From: Ahaetulla prasina
Taxonomy: Eukaryota > Chordata > Lepidosauria > Squamata > Colubridae
Length of the DNA stretch: 64,000 nt
Assembly: GCF_028640845.1 (NCBI RefSeq)
Contig: NC_080540.1
Location: forward strand, 96,832,061-96,896,060
Direction: 5' to 3'
Below the pieces are notes generated by a model. That model had not been told where the DNA came from. It was given only the letters and a program-made list of their open reading frames with translations, and did not search any database. Positions 43,981 to 55,782 of the stretch are shown in pieces. A program made the translations under genes and the position numbers. Every line of letters starts with the position of its first letter. Position 1 is the stretch's first letter.

Positions 43981-44555
43981 TGGAGTGGAGTGGAGTGGAC
44001 CAAAACGGAACAGAATGGAACAGAACAGAACAGAACAGAACAGAACATTCTTTATTGGCCATGTGTGATTGGACATACAAGAAATTTGTCTCTGGTGCAT
44101 AAGCTCTCAGTATACAAACAAGCAATAAAGCAATAAATCATAATATACAACCATAAATTATAAGATAAAACCAACAAGTGATAGTCATAAGATACCAATA
44201 GGAGTAAATAATAGGAAAGGTGAGAAAGATATTAGTAATACTACATAATTAACTATCTTTAGGCATAAGACAGTGCTGTGGAAATTATGTGTTTAGCATA
44301 GTGATGGCTTGGGGTGGTGGTGAAAACTGTCTTTGTGTCTAGTTGTTTTGGCATGCAATGCCCTATGGCAGCGTCCTGAGGGAAGGAGTTGAAACAGTTT
44401 ATGTCCAGGTTGTGAGGAATCTGTAGATATTTTCTCAGCCCTCTTTCTGGCTCGTGCAGTATATAGGTCCTCAATGGAAGGCAGGCTGGTTGCAATTTTT
44501 TTTTCTGTAGTCCTAACTATCTGTTGAAGTCTGTACTTCTAGGAGCCATATCTCA
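43981..44555 (-). mobile_element. L3-like LINE 3' end, antisense, copy 2
   Basis: Duplicate of 36637-37200. The pentamer tail differs: fewer GGAAC and more AGAAC units. The coding part carries the same disruptions, so it was dead before the duplication. Confidence 0.88.
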
Positions 44556-45115
44556 AAACTTCAGATCAATACTTAGTTTGTTCAAAATTCTTATTGGAAT
44601 AATACATTTGTCTGAAGGAAAATTCTTCAATTGAGCAAAAGGGTAATGACAGAAATGTATGAGGAGTTAAAGATCAGTACTTATTGATGAAACAATCATT
44701 ATAAAATCAAAGTAAGATTGAGTGAATTTAAGTATGGCTTGGATTGAGTACAAGAATGTATTTGATTCCCTTCCATTAATAGGATTATGAAAAGTACAGA
44801 AATGTTTGGGGTCAATCAAAATATCCAAGGTTTTGTAGAATTGACCATGAAAACATGGCAGACAAATGCTTAAGGAAGATAGGTTACATGAAGTAGAAAT
44901 AAAAAAGGGGGTATTTCAGAGTGATTCCTTATCACCTTTATTATTCACTTTTGTAATGATCCAGATGACAAGGATGCTAAGTAGGGGAAAATCTGGCTAA
45001 CAATTTTCAAAGTAAGGTGAAAAAAGTCATGCTTTTTTTACATGGATAATTTAAAATTATATGCCAAATCCAAAGTTGAATGGGAATGATTATGAATTAC
45101 TGTTCAGATATTTAG
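44556..45115 (+). pseudogene. decayed non-LTR RT fragment, copy 2
   Basis: Duplicate of 37201-37760 with a few substitutions (for example AAGATAGG against AGGATGGG near 44877). It carries the same stops and block B variant. Confidence 0.6.
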
Positions 45116-45294
45116 TGGTGATATTGTAATGCAATTTGTACTCTGGGTACTTTCAGAAAAAAACTTAAAATGGTTATATAACAGCTTATGATTGTCCATC
45201 CCTGCAATAATGCTTCAACCACAACAATACACGAGCACACAATAGATACAAACTTAAGGTAAACCACTCCAAACTTGATTGCAGAAAATACGAC

Positions 45295-45666
45295 TATCAG
45301 GCCTGGAAACCATACTAGACCATAGGTTTCCAGACGCTGCCACATTTCTCCCCTGAGGGGAAGAAGGGAGGGTTGATGGGTATGGTAACATTCTTCAAGT
45401 GGTCAAGGTCGGATTGTGTTTGCATCTGTAGAAGGAGTGGCAAGAAGAGGTTTCGAATAAAGTGGAAGAACGTTGGCCCATGTGACCAGCAAAGGGGTTA
45501 GGGGGTGGGACTCTTGGGATTTGTATAACTGGGAAAAGAATCCGGAAGTTTCAGTTTCGGAATTTCACTCATCATGTGCCAGTTTCCTTATGCTAGTAAA
45601 GAACTTTCAAGGACAATGGCTTCAGAGATTTTTTTATGCAGAAGAGGTTTTTCTGGAACCCTGACA
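45295..45666 (+). mobile_element. solo LTR, copy 2
   Basis: Duplicate of 37940-38311. The flanks ACGAC (45290-45294) and ATGAC (45667-45671) differ at one base, which supports a 5-bp TSD. Very few differences from copy 1. Confidence 0.85.
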
Positions 45667-46244
45667 ATGACTTCAGCAACATAGTGGTCAATGCCTGGAA
45701 TGCACTATCTGTGATTTCTTCCCCAAACCCCCATAATTTTAACCTTAAACTGTCTACTGTTGACCTCACCCTATTCTTAAGAGGTCTGTAAGGGGTATGC
45801 ACAAGGGGCATGCCTACCGTCTCTGTCCTACAGTGGTGGGTTTCAAATTTTTTTACTACCTGTTCTGTGGGTGTGGCTTGGTGGGCGTGGCATGGCTTGG
45901 TGGGTATGGTAGGGGAAGGATACTGTAAAATCTCTATGCCCACCCCACTCCAGGGGAAGGTTACCACAAAATCCCCATTCCCTTCCAATCAGCTTGGACT
46001 CAGGAGGCACATAATAGATGTGGGCGGGGCCAGTCAGAATTTTTACTACCGGTTCTCTGAACTACTCAAAATTTCCACTACCGGTTCTCCAGAACTGGTC
46101 AGAACCTGCTGAAACTCATCTCTGCTGTCCTAATGTCCCTTTTTACTGTATCCATTTCATGTATTCATAATTATGTTTATACTTTTATCTGTTATCTTAT
46201 ATATGCTTGACAAAATAAATAAATAAATAAATAAAATAAAAATA
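45667..46244 (+). mobile_element. CR1-superfamily LINE 3' end, interrupted by a hAT MITE
   Basis: The frame continues from before the solo LTR: DFSNIVVNAWNALSVISS, then LKLSTVDLTLFLRGL and a stop. The 3' UTR follows (GGGGCATGCCTACCGTCTCT), and after the MITE CTAATGTCCCTTTTTACTG, ending GACAAAATAAATAAATAAAT. This is the complete end of the element whose truncated twin sits at 38317-38342. Confidence 0.88.
45831..46124. mobile_element. hAT MITE inserted in the LINE 3' UTR, perfect TSD
   Basis: It starts CAGTGGTGGGTTTCAAATTT and ends TGCTGAAACTCATCTCTG. The 8-bp TSD CTGTCCTA is perfect (45823-45830 and 46125-46132), and removing the element restores the LINE 3' UTR. It carries GTGGGTGTGGCTTGGTGGGC and paired GGTTCTC/GAGAACC arms. 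Non-coding. Confidence 0.93.
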
Positions 46245-46943
46245 ATATATACATACACACACAAACATATAATGATATATAATGATAATGATATAAGAGA
46301 TACCTTTGTGCAAAATGTTTGAGACTCTATAAACTTCTAGATCATTGTTTCAGAAGGTGTGGAGACTGACATTATAGTGGGGTGATTTCTATAGAGTAAA
46401 GTCATCTAATTGAGACTAGATATATATGGTGTCACTAGAACAATGTAACTCAATTAAAACAAGTCACAGTGCCTCGTCATCTTTTTCTCCCTTTTACACT
46501 TCAGAATATTTCCCTTATTTGTATATATGTGTTATATATGTGTTTTCCTATATATTTGTCTGTGTATTTCATGTAAGAAAAATCAAAGTGCTAACTTGGC
46601 CTCCTTTCTAACAGGATCAACATATTGTGGCCAAACATCTGCTACTTTTCTGCAGTGGGCAGTAATAATGAAATGATATTGTAGTATGGTTGACTGACGA
46701 GTCATACAAGATTATTTCAAAAAATGCTAAACACAGCACTGTGTAAGGAGGTTCTAAAATGGCCTTGCTAAGAAGATTAGATGTGTCATGCTACGGATTA
46801 AGTTTTGGCCATACTGAAGGTTGAATTTATTTTATAATGATACAAGCAGGAGAGAAACTGTCCATCAGTTCACAAAGTCATTTTTTTCATGCTCTGGTAA
46901 TACTAAAACAGTTGTTATATTTTCTTACATATTTGCCTGTGTG
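46245..46943. other. unique AT-rich sequence
   Basis: TA-rich near 46245-46290, and otherwise nothing recognised. Confidence 0.5.
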
Positions 46944-46956
46944 TATTTCATGTTTA

Positions 46957-47314
46957 GGAACGCGGTGGCTCAGGGGCTAGGACATTGAGCTTGTTGATCG
47001 AAAGGTCTGCAGCTCAGCGGTTCGAATCCCTAGTGCTGCTGTGTAACAGGATGAGCTCCCGTTACTTGTCCCAGCTTCTGCCAACCTAGCAGTTTCGAAA
47101 GCACGTAAAAATGCAAGTAGAAAAAATAGGGACCACCTTTGGTGGGAAGGTAACAGCGTTCCGTGCCCCTTTGGTGTTGAGTCATGCTGGCCACATGATC
47201 ACAGAGACGTCTTCGGACAGCACTGGCTCTTTGGCTTTGAAACGGAGAGGAGCACCGCCCCCTAGAGTTGGCAATGACTAGCACATATGTGCGAGGGGAA
47301 CGTTTACCTTACCT
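46957..47314 (+). mobile_element. tRNA-derived SINE, full length, 13-bp TSD
   Basis: The head has an A-box-like GCGGTGGCTCAGGGGCTAGG and a B-box GCGGTTCGAATCCC (47018-47031). The body contains AGCTTCTGCCAACCTAGCAG, GGGACCACCTTTGGTGGG and GACTAGCACATATGTGCGAG. It is flanked by TATTTCATGTTTA at 46944-46956 and 47315-47327. RNA polymerase III transcription from the A/B boxes is expected. Two more copies lie on the minus strand at 51.5 and 61.5 kb. Confidence 0.93.
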
Positions 47315-47327
47315 TATTTCATGTTTA

Positions 47328-48260
47328 TAGCTTGAGTTGTGTCTTCAGTAAAAAGAAATCTGAGCTTTCTGGCAATATGGGACAAGGAAACCTATGAAAC
47401 ACTTGTGACTCATCTAAATGATCTAGTGCCATCAAGTGGAAGTCTCACCTGAACTAACATATAATTTTAACAATTGTTTTAAGGTACGAACCTGATAATG
47501 TTTGAAAATAAAGGAAAAATATGCTGCACATGATACTTTCTTTTCTGGATACCTATACGTGCATCAGTACTGATTTAGCTCACACATTCAAAGAAAATCT
47601 ATTGCTAAATATCATGAAGCATGGTCCTATGAATACTGTATATAGGTAAAATTAGAAGATTTGCCACAGGACTGGTACATAGTTGAGCCAATTTATTGTG
47701 TTTCAACCTATTGTTTTCTCCTAGCTGATCACTAGGTGATATTCACAGCATTTTAAAATTGGTTTTGATTAAATAATTCACCTTGAGTGGAGATCAGCTT
47801 TTCCAATTCTTTGAATGGCCCTTGTCACACAAACTCCATTATAAGAATATTTCATCCACAATGATGAGATGACAGCTCTTGAGTGTTTTTGCAGCTGAAC
47901 TATTGTGAAAACTGAAATCGATCAGGAACCAGAATTTATTAACAGTCAGCAGGGCACCTAAATTTTTAGTGCATGCTTTTAAATGGCAAATAATCCATTT
48001 ATGGTGATAGTTCTTTTTTTGTATGCATGTTTCCTTCCAGGTTTTAAATCTACAGGTCAACGTTTTTGAATCGAAATTCCTTATTACAATCCACCCAGAA
48101 GCTATTGATGTGACAGACTTCACTTCTGATAATCTTGCAGAACATTCCTGCAGGTTATTTGGAATCTTTTTATTTAAAATTCACTCAGTTTTGTTCATTC
48201 ACTCTGGGCCAAATTAGACAACATTTTTCTAAAGCCTGCAGTCCAAGGTACTGAATGTTT
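47328..48260. other. unique sequence
   Basis: No gene or repeat was recognised. A pyrimidine tract before CAG at about 48028-48041 and an open frame behind it have no further support. Confidence 0.45.
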
Positions 48261-48264
48261 TGGA

Positions 48265-48412
48265 TGTAAGGGGCGTGCATAAGTGCACCTGCATGCCTAC
48301 CGTCTCTGTCCTAATATTCCTTTTTATTTACTCTTTTCATGTATCCAAATTATGTTTATACTTTTACCAATTATCTTATATATTATTGACAAAATAAATA
48401 AATAAAATAAAA
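48265..48412 (+). mobile_element. CR1-superfamily LINE 3' UTR fragment
   Basis: It contains AAGGGGCGTGCATAAGTGC, CTACCGTCTCTGTCCTAATA and the tail GACAAAATAAATAAATAAAA, the 3' UTR type seen at 46.2 kb and, antisense, at 34.9 kb. It is 5'-truncated with no coding part left. Block C homology starts inside it. Confidence 0.82.
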
Positions 48413-49725
48413 ATTTCATTCTTGTAGGCCAGGGAGAGAATGAATACTCTGTCGGGCAGAGGACACAAGTCTTTTTCCTTCAGAAAAGGAATGCATGATA
48501 AGTCTTCTGCCTCTCCAATTCAGCAGCATGTAGTCCATTCAGCATCTTTGGCTTTTTAAAATTTTGAGATTAATGGATTCCGATTTAAAAAATTGACAAT
48601 TAATATAATACAATTAAATAGAAGGCAATAGAATCAACCTATGTGCATATCCAACTGGTCCCTTCCAGTCTTTCTACACTCTTTCTTCTGTCTGGTATTT
48701 TGCTCCTTTCATTTTTTTCTTTTCCCATTGTATATAGGCATGAATGGCTTGCCATGTGCTAATAACTGTGAAACTGTGAGGTATGTAATCAGTGAGGTTT
48801 TTTGTCCTGTCTGTGAGATGGATGGCTGTCTAAATATGAGGAATGAATACATAAATAAAACCATAACACCATTTCTCGCAATTCTTAATAGAGCTGCTAA
48901 CCGGAGTTTTCATGCGGAATACTTAACATTATGAGAAGGATAGCCTTCTTTACAGTACTTTAAACAAGAGCTGTGGTAATTCTATTTCTAACGAAGCAGA
49001 AAGAGACCAGACTTTATTGATTAATTTATCAAATGTGCATGTTGCCAATTTCATTACAATTCCTGGAACAAAACGGAACAAAGAATTATCAGATATCTGA
49101 ATGTGTGAAAACACTTTATCTGCTTTAAATTTAAGAGCTTGGCTACACTTCTGTTTTGGGGAATGTCTGATGTGCATTTATGTAAATATTCAGACTGACA
49201 ACACATGACCTAGACAATCTGATCAGATCTCTTAACAGATGATTTCACTATAAGACTGACTCATATAAGGTCAGCTTGGAATGTGCATTCATATAGATAT
49301 GGTCATATTATAGCTGGGAATAACAAAATGAAAAAAAAATGAGGGGAAGGGTGGACTGATGAATTCTAAAGAAACATTAAGGAACAACAGACAGCAATGA
49401 CACTGTTAAAGAGAAGAAGGAAGGGTTGGAGAGATTAAGGAACTTAATGGGGTTAAAAAGCAAGAATATGACCCATCTTGTAAATGATCAGCGTGTTCGC
49501 ATTTAAAACAGGTTTCCTCTTTTTTACTTCTGTGATTCCTATCTTTCTTTCCATGGGGGTAAAGGTAGAAAAAGAATGTCAAATATCTTCTTGGCTAACT
49601 CTACTACATCTTTATGCCAAAGTGTTTATAAAACATTTTATAGTTTTTTTGTAGCAGGCACAAACTTGAGAATGCTAAGTTCTTCTTTACAATGAGATAT
49701 TGAAAGAGACATTGTTCATAGTTTT
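48319..49725. repeat. block C, probable source copy
   Basis: Nearly identical to 41839-43251. It is continuous on the left with the rest of the LINE 3' UTR (48265 onward), which the other copy lacks, so this is the more likely original location. It ends at GTTCATAGTTTT, after which unique sequence follows. Confidence 0.9.
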
Positions 49726-50819
49726 GACTCAATAAACTTAAGAGGATTTGTGAAAGCCTCATCAGTTCCTAAGGCTTCTGGATATTAATAAATATAATAC
49801 TGACTATAAATTGATTCCTTTTTTTTGGGGGGGGGAACCCTATTATTCCTTCCTGCCCTTGATTTTCTTCCTGCCTGACCTGCCAGAAGATGAAGCTTAT
49901 AATGTGGTTCAGCCATTAGCTTTGACTACTCTCCTGGGAAAGACAGGAAGTTGTAAACTCTTGGTTTATCGCTCCTAATGGAGGCAAATGCAGCTTCTTC
50001 TCAACAGTTTCCTTGAGGTTTCATATGATATTTGCATTTATTTATTTGTAATCCTGACTTGGTCCCCCTTCCTGTGCCACCTAACTCAGCCTTTTCCCCA
50101 GTCAGCACAGTCCATAATTCATGTTTGGTGAAGAGGATGTAACCAACTAATATGCATACTTATATCGTTTCCATTTAAGCAGCCGTGCTGGCAAGCAGCT
50201 CTTTTAAATCTCAGCCCTAAATGAGGATAAGGCTGGGGCAGTGAATTCCAGCATCTTTTGTCAACCTCATAAAACAATTGAACCCCCAAATATCTGTCCA
50301 TAAGATATCCATCAGATGTAGGGATTTATTGCCATTCCTTCTTAATTTGTCAAAGCAGCAGCGTGCAGAACATAGGCCCATAGTTTGAAGATTCTGCAAA
50401 GTGTTAACATCACATTATAGAAAAACATTCTCATTACATTAAAGAAATATTTGATCTTACTGAACTTGAAAAGGATTTCTAATATTGAATGCTGCTTACT
50501 TTTTGGAGGAAAAAAAGGAAGCACTGGCTGTACTGTACTTTTCAATATGGAGGTTTATAATAAATCTAATGCTCAATTTGTATCACAGATATAGAATTAA
50601 GTTTTAAAATATTTCATGTTAATTTAAAAGCTGGAACGCAGATTGGACAGCCAGTTTGCAGTCTAAATAATGTTATCCTTGAATTTGAAAGACTTAGTAA
50701 CTTGGCATCAAGGTAAGGTCATTTAAAATCTTTTCCGCATTGCAGATCCAAATCCAATGGCACTGAAACTTTAGCACATTATTTCTTACTTTTCAAAGGG
50801 GTCAATGGGAGGTGGGGAG
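49726..50819. other. unique sequence
   Basis: Nothing recognised. A T-run followed by a G-run (TTTTTTTTGGGGGGGGG) lies at about 49818-49836. Confidence 0.5.
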
Positions 50820-50821
50820 AT

Positions 50822-51245
50822 ACAGGCAGTCCTTGACTTGTGACCGGTTGCTTTGCGAGTGACTTACAACTGATTGCTTAGAGAAAGTTACGATGGACCC
50901 TGCCCTCCAAAATTACTTATGATCTATTTTCAAAGCTTTTATGGCTGCATTCCCCCTGCGGTCATATGATCACATTTTAGATGCTTGGCAACTGGCTTAC
51001 TTTTTCAGTTGTTTGCAGGATCCTGCAGTCACGTGACCATGATTTTTGACATTTTTTGGCAGTTTCTGGTATTTACTGTACTTCTGGTTTTTGACAACAA
51101 GTAACCATTAAATAAAGTGGTTTCACTTAATGATCATGGTGTTCAATTAATGACTTCAGCAAAAATGCTGAAGAATTGGATTTGGTCATGTGATGCCTTA
51201 ACTTAAAACCACAACAATATACAACCACCATTCTGAACTCAGTTA
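50822..51245. mobile_element. decayed MITE of the 'AGTCCTTGACTTG' type
   Basis: It starts ACAGGCAGTCCTTGACTTG and contains GCGGTCATATGATCAC, CAGTCACGTGACCATG and TGGTTTCACTTAATGATC, the usual interior of the squamate MITE that also occurs at 34.05 kb. The right terminus is degenerate, so that limit is approximate. Confidence 0.65.
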
Positions 51246-51455
51246 TGATCATAACTCTCTAAGGAGAGTTATACAATTACTCTATGTCTTCTCATTGTCT
51301 ATCACTCAGCCTATTGTTTGCTGATTTCAGTTTCAGCCTTTTTTTTACCAGGCCCACACACATGGAAAGCATGCTTCTTTTAGCCTCCTCCTAATAGAAG
51401 ATTGCTAGTTAGGAGTTAGATTTTGCTTATCCCCATAAAGTGTTTTGTCAGATTA

Positions 51456-51718
51456 AAGGTAAAGGTTCCTCTCGCACATATGTGCTAGTCATTCCTGACT
51501 CTAGGGGGCGGTGCTCATCTCCGTTTCAAAGCCGAAGAGCCAGCGCTATTTGAAGATTTCTCCGTGGTCATGTGGCCGGCATGACTCAACGCCAAAGGCG
51601 CACAGAATGCTGTTACCTTCCCACCAAAGGTGGTCCCTATTTTTCTACTTGCATTTTTTACATGCTTTCGAACTGCTAGGTTGGCAGAAGCTGGAACAAG
51701 TAACGGGAGCTCACCCCG
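51456..51718 (-). mobile_element. tRNA-derived SINE, antisense, head missing, 12-bp TSD
   Basis: Reverse complement of the body of the 46.96-kb SINE (TCGCACATATGTGCTAGTC, CCACCAAAGGTGGTCCC, AACTGCTAGGTTGGCAGAAG). The tRNA head is absent. TTTGTCAGATTA flanks it perfectly (51444-51455 and 51719-51730), so the truncation happened at insertion and not by later deletion. Confidence 0.93.
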
Positions 51719-51730
51719 TTTGTCAGATTA

Positions 51731-53394
51731 GTGTGCATCATATAAGCAATGAATAACATTTCAAAAATATTATATTCTATAGTGTGTTGTTTGACTTTGT
51801 TAGTAGGCGGTAGTGTTTAAAGATATTCTGTATTTAAGTCTGTATGATATGATGTCATATACTCTTTCTTCATGTTGGTATATAAAGAATAAAATATCAG
51901 CCATATTAGAAGTATCATCCTGATTGGAAAGTGTCTGGGTGAAGTAGCACAACCAGACCTAAAACACTCTGCTAACATATTCCCAGAAAATAAATCTCAT
52001 TAAAAAAAATCCTTATAAAACCTGTTTCACCAAACACTGCACAGGTTAGATTCCTATTCTGAGAGATGTTCATATGCATACATAGACCCCTTCAATCTCT
52101 AACTGTGAGACATAGTGCCCATGGGGTGGGGGAGTGACAGACTACAGGATGAAGTGTCAGTTTCCCAGAAAGCATGCTCCACAAAGGGGAGGGAGACAAG
52201 AGGCAGCCCAGCCCAGAGCTCAGATAAGACACAGAGGAAGAGAGTAAGAATAGCCACTCATTAGAATCTCCAAGTATATCTGTTAGGCTAGGAGTAGTAA
52301 AGCTTTAGTCTGGCAAGATTCTGTCTGCCACATCTAAGCAAATGAAATAACCAACTCTGGTTGAATTGTTCCATTTTGTTCTTGGGCTAAGCCTGACACT
52401 AACCCTCTGAGGGTCCAGTTGCAGAGCTAGTGCAGGATGGCTGCTGTTCAGCCATTGTTGGGCTGTGTGTGTCAAACCAGACAATATAATAATCATGGCA
52501 CCACAATCTAAGCCCTACCCCTTTTATACATGTTTTGATACTCTACACAGATAAGTGAGGGAGGAGGGAACCTTGATTTTGCTGCTATGCCTGTCATGCT
52601 GTCTATTTTGTGATCCCTGAGGATGTTACTGCTGCTGTCAAGGTTTTAGTTAAGTAATTTTACATTCTGGGCTTAGTGATTTTCCTGCAGCGAGAAACAA
52701 TTTTCTCAGGATGGTTTTGATATTTTACATATAAACACCTAATGTCTGGTCTGCTTTTTGCTGCTCTCCTAATCTGGGTGATCATTTGGCTGCTGGAATG
52801 TTGCCTTTTTCTCTGTGGCAACCAAATGATGGCAGGTCTCCTGGATAATCTGATAATCTGTCCTGTTTTGTTTATCTACAAGGTGAAATCTCCTCTCAGA
52901 TTATAATGCCAACTGATGGATCTAGAATCACATTTTAATGGATGAATGGATTGATTGTTGTTTGGGGGGATTTTAATCACTGCCCTGCTATTTTATTTGC
53001 TATTTGTTATTGTTCTCCAAACTTATGTTTATTTCGTCTTTGTTTTCAACCATGTTAAAGTATGTGTGAAAGCTGGAAAATCATAAGCCTCTAAAACAAA
53101 GCTACCCCATTCCCTAGTATGTGTAGTTTTAGTTATGGGATCCAGTGGAGATAGGAAACATAGAATTTCTTAGGAACAAAGGGGTGAGAGAATGTTGCAG
53201 CTCAAGACTGTCTTGTATTTGACCATGTGATCTAGCCAGTCCCACAAGGATTCTTTTGCTAGGGGAAGAATACACTTTTTCATAGTAAATTTTCAGAAGG
53301 ATGGTAGACAGAAGCTTAATATGGGCTAGGCTAGTAAAAGGGAGAAGGGAGAAGAAGGAAAGATGAAGGCTAGTGTACCATGTACATTGTGGGA
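51731..53394. other. unique sequence
   Basis: 1.7 kb without recognised genes or repeats. Short ORFs only. Confidence 0.5.
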
Positions 53395-53399
53395 CCTTT

Positions 53400-55782
53400 T
53401 GTAAAGAGGAAATAGTCATTGAACCTTTGTCATGGTCAGATCACTCTCTTCTTCGTCTGGACTTTCTGACCGCCATTCACCACCGCAGGGAGACGGAGCC
53501 GACACGTTGGGTCCGTCCCAGGCGCCTGATGGACCCGGAGGGTTCGGACGGAGCTTGGGCCATTTCCTGAGGGTCTGGCTCACGGCTCGGCTGAGGAACT
53601 TGTTGCGGCCTGGGAGCGGGCGCGGCGGGGCCTTAGACCGTGTCGTGCCTTTGCGACCTCTGACCCGGCGCAGGTCCCAACCAGCTCCTTGGTTCTCCGA
53701 GGAGCTGAGAGGATGAAGCGCGGAGAAGGCGCCTAGAGAGTTCCTGGAGGTCTAGCCGTTCAGAAGCTGATCGGACGCTAGTGAAGTCCTATACTAGGGC
53801 TTACCTAGTGGCTACGCCTCCTCCCTCATTGCATCGGCAGATAACCGCCCAGCCGCCCTGTTTGGGTGACCGCTCCCTCCTACACCAGGGGCGGGATGAC
53901 CCGTTGCAGGGCGTGCTGAGGAGTTTAACGGTTATCTATCGATAAAATCGTTCAACCGGGATGGTTTGGACCAAGATTGCGGTGATCTGGTGAGGCGGCT
54001 GAGGTGGTCTTGGTGACATTGTATGGGATGAGTTTGACCCTGTCGCTCCGAGGACATGGACAGGTTGTTGGGGAGGCTGAATGCCACCACATGTTTACTG
54101 GACCCGTGCCCCTCCTGGTTGGTGCTGGCCACGCAGGAGGTGACACGAGGCTGGCTCAGGCGATTCTGAGCGCTTCTTTGGTGGAGGTGTCTTTCCGGCC
54201 GCCTTGAAAGAGGCGGTGGTGAGGCCCTCCTCAAGAAGCCTTCCTGGACCCGGCTGTTTTAGGTAATTATCGTCCGGTCTCCAACCTTCGCGGCGAAGGT
54301 TGTAGAGAGTATGGTGGCATATCAGTTTCCCTTGCACCTGGATGAAACTGTCTATCTAGACCCGTTCCAGTCCGGTTTCCGGCCCGGTTACAGCACGGAG
54401 ACGGCTTTGGTCGCGTTGGTGGATGATCTCTGGAGGGCCAGGGATAGGGGTTGTTCCTCTGCCCTGGTCCTATTAGACCTCTCAGCGGCTTTCGATACCA
54501 TCGACCATGGTATCCTGCTGCGCCGGTTGGGGGGGTTGGGAGTGGGAGGCACCGTTTATCGGTGGTTCTCCTCCTATCTCTCCGACCGGTCGCAGTCGGT
54601 GTTGACAGGGGGGCAGAGGTCGGCCCCGAGGCGCCTCACTTGTGGGGTGCCGCAGGGGTCGATTCTCTCGCCCCTTCTGTTTAACATCTACATGAAGCCG
54701 CTGGGTGAGATCATCAGTGGTTTCGGTGTGAAGTACCAGCTGTATGCGGATGACACCCAGCTGTACTTTTCTACACCGGACCACCCCAACGGTTATCAAG
54801 TGCTGTCCCGGTGTCTGGAGGCCGTGCGGGTCTGGATGGGGAGAAACAGGCTCAAGCTCAATCCCTCCAAGACAGAGTGGCTGTGGATGCGGCATCCCGG
54901 TACAGTCAGCTAAATCAGCGGCTGACCATCGGTGGCGAGTCACTGGCCCGATGGAGAGGGTGCGCAACAAGCGTCCTCCTGGATGAGCGGCTGTCTCTAG
55001 AAGATCATTTGTGGCCGTCTCCAGGAGGCGTTCTACCAGGTCGCCTGGTGCGCCAGTTGCGCCTTTGTGGACCGGGAGGCCCTATGCACGGTCACTCACG
55101 CCGTCGTGACGTCTCGCCTGGATTACTGCAACGCTCTCTACATGGGGCTCCCCTTGAAGGGCATCCGGAGGCTACAGTTAGTCAGAATGCGGCTGCGGGT
55201 GATAGATGGAGCCCTCGTGGCTCCCGCATAACACCCATCCTCGCAGGCTGCACTGGCTACCTGTGGCCTTCGGGTGCGCTTCAAGGTTTTGGTGACCACC
55301 TTTAAAGCGCTCCATGGCATAGGGCGGGTTATCTGGGACCGCCTACTGCGACCAGATACCTCTCACCGACCCGTGCGCTCTCACAGAGGGACTCCTCAGG
55401 GTGCCGTCAGCTAGGCAGTGTCGTCTGGCGGCGCCCAGGAAGGGCCTTCTCTGTGGGGCTCCCGCCCTCTGGAACGAGCTCCCCAGGACTCCGTCAACTT
55501 CCGGACCTCCGAACCTTCCGTCGCGAGCTCAAGACACATTTATTCATCTGTGCAGGACTGGCTTAGATTTTAAATTTTATAGGGATTGACACATTGATTT
55601 TAATATTTATATTTCTATTTTAAATGATAGGGCACTGGAATAAGTTTTTTAAAGATTATTTTAATTTTGTATACTGATGTTTTATATGCCTGTAAACCGC
55701 CCTGAGTCCTTTTGGGAGATAGGGCGGTATATAAATTTAAATAATAAATAAATAAATAAATAAATAAAATAAATAAATAAAT
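53400..55782 (+). mobile_element. L2 LINE, longest copy, many small deletions, (AAAT)n tail
   Basis: It begins in the endonuclease C-terminus (EPLSWSDHSLLRLDF, with the conserved SDH), passes through a linker and the RT, and ends ACCGCCCTGAGTCC...GGGCGGTATATAAATTT with an AAAT repeat (55742-55782). It is strongly GC-rich against AT-rich flanks. Compared with the 12.8-kb and 19.5-kb copies it has lost single bases at many places, especially after 54.9 kb, so the C-terminal half is in several frames. Non-functional. Confidence 0.92.
54311..54913 (+). pseudogene. L2 reverse transcriptase palm, open
   Basis: A 200-codon frame containing DPFQSGFRPGYSTETALVAL, LVLLDLSAAFDTIDHGILL (block A), TCGVPQGSILSPLLFNIYMK (block B) and YQLYADDTQLYFSTPD (YADD catalytic pair). 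All key catalytic residues are present. The frame is lost at 54913 by a small deletion, and the endonuclease upstream lies in other frames. This fossil preserves the best RT core of the three L2 copies here. Confidence 0.9.

Larger units (their letters stand above)
40122..45697. repeat. segmental duplication block X, copy 2, split by block C
   Basis: The left part (40122-41838) matches 34340-36051 and the right part (43252-45697) matches about 35906-38342. The 144 bp at the break (41695-41838) are present again at 43252-43395. It contains the same antisense LINE, L3-like LINE, RT fragment and solo LTR as copy 1. The right flank continues with uninterrupted LINE sequence, so this copy keeps the ancestral empty site of the Gypsy insertion. 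Confidence 0.95.

Noticed and set aside
46957..47040. Genuine tRNA gene
   Set aside because: A and B boxes are present, but the sequence continues into a 360-bp SINE body with TSD. It does not fold as a mature tRNA by inspection.
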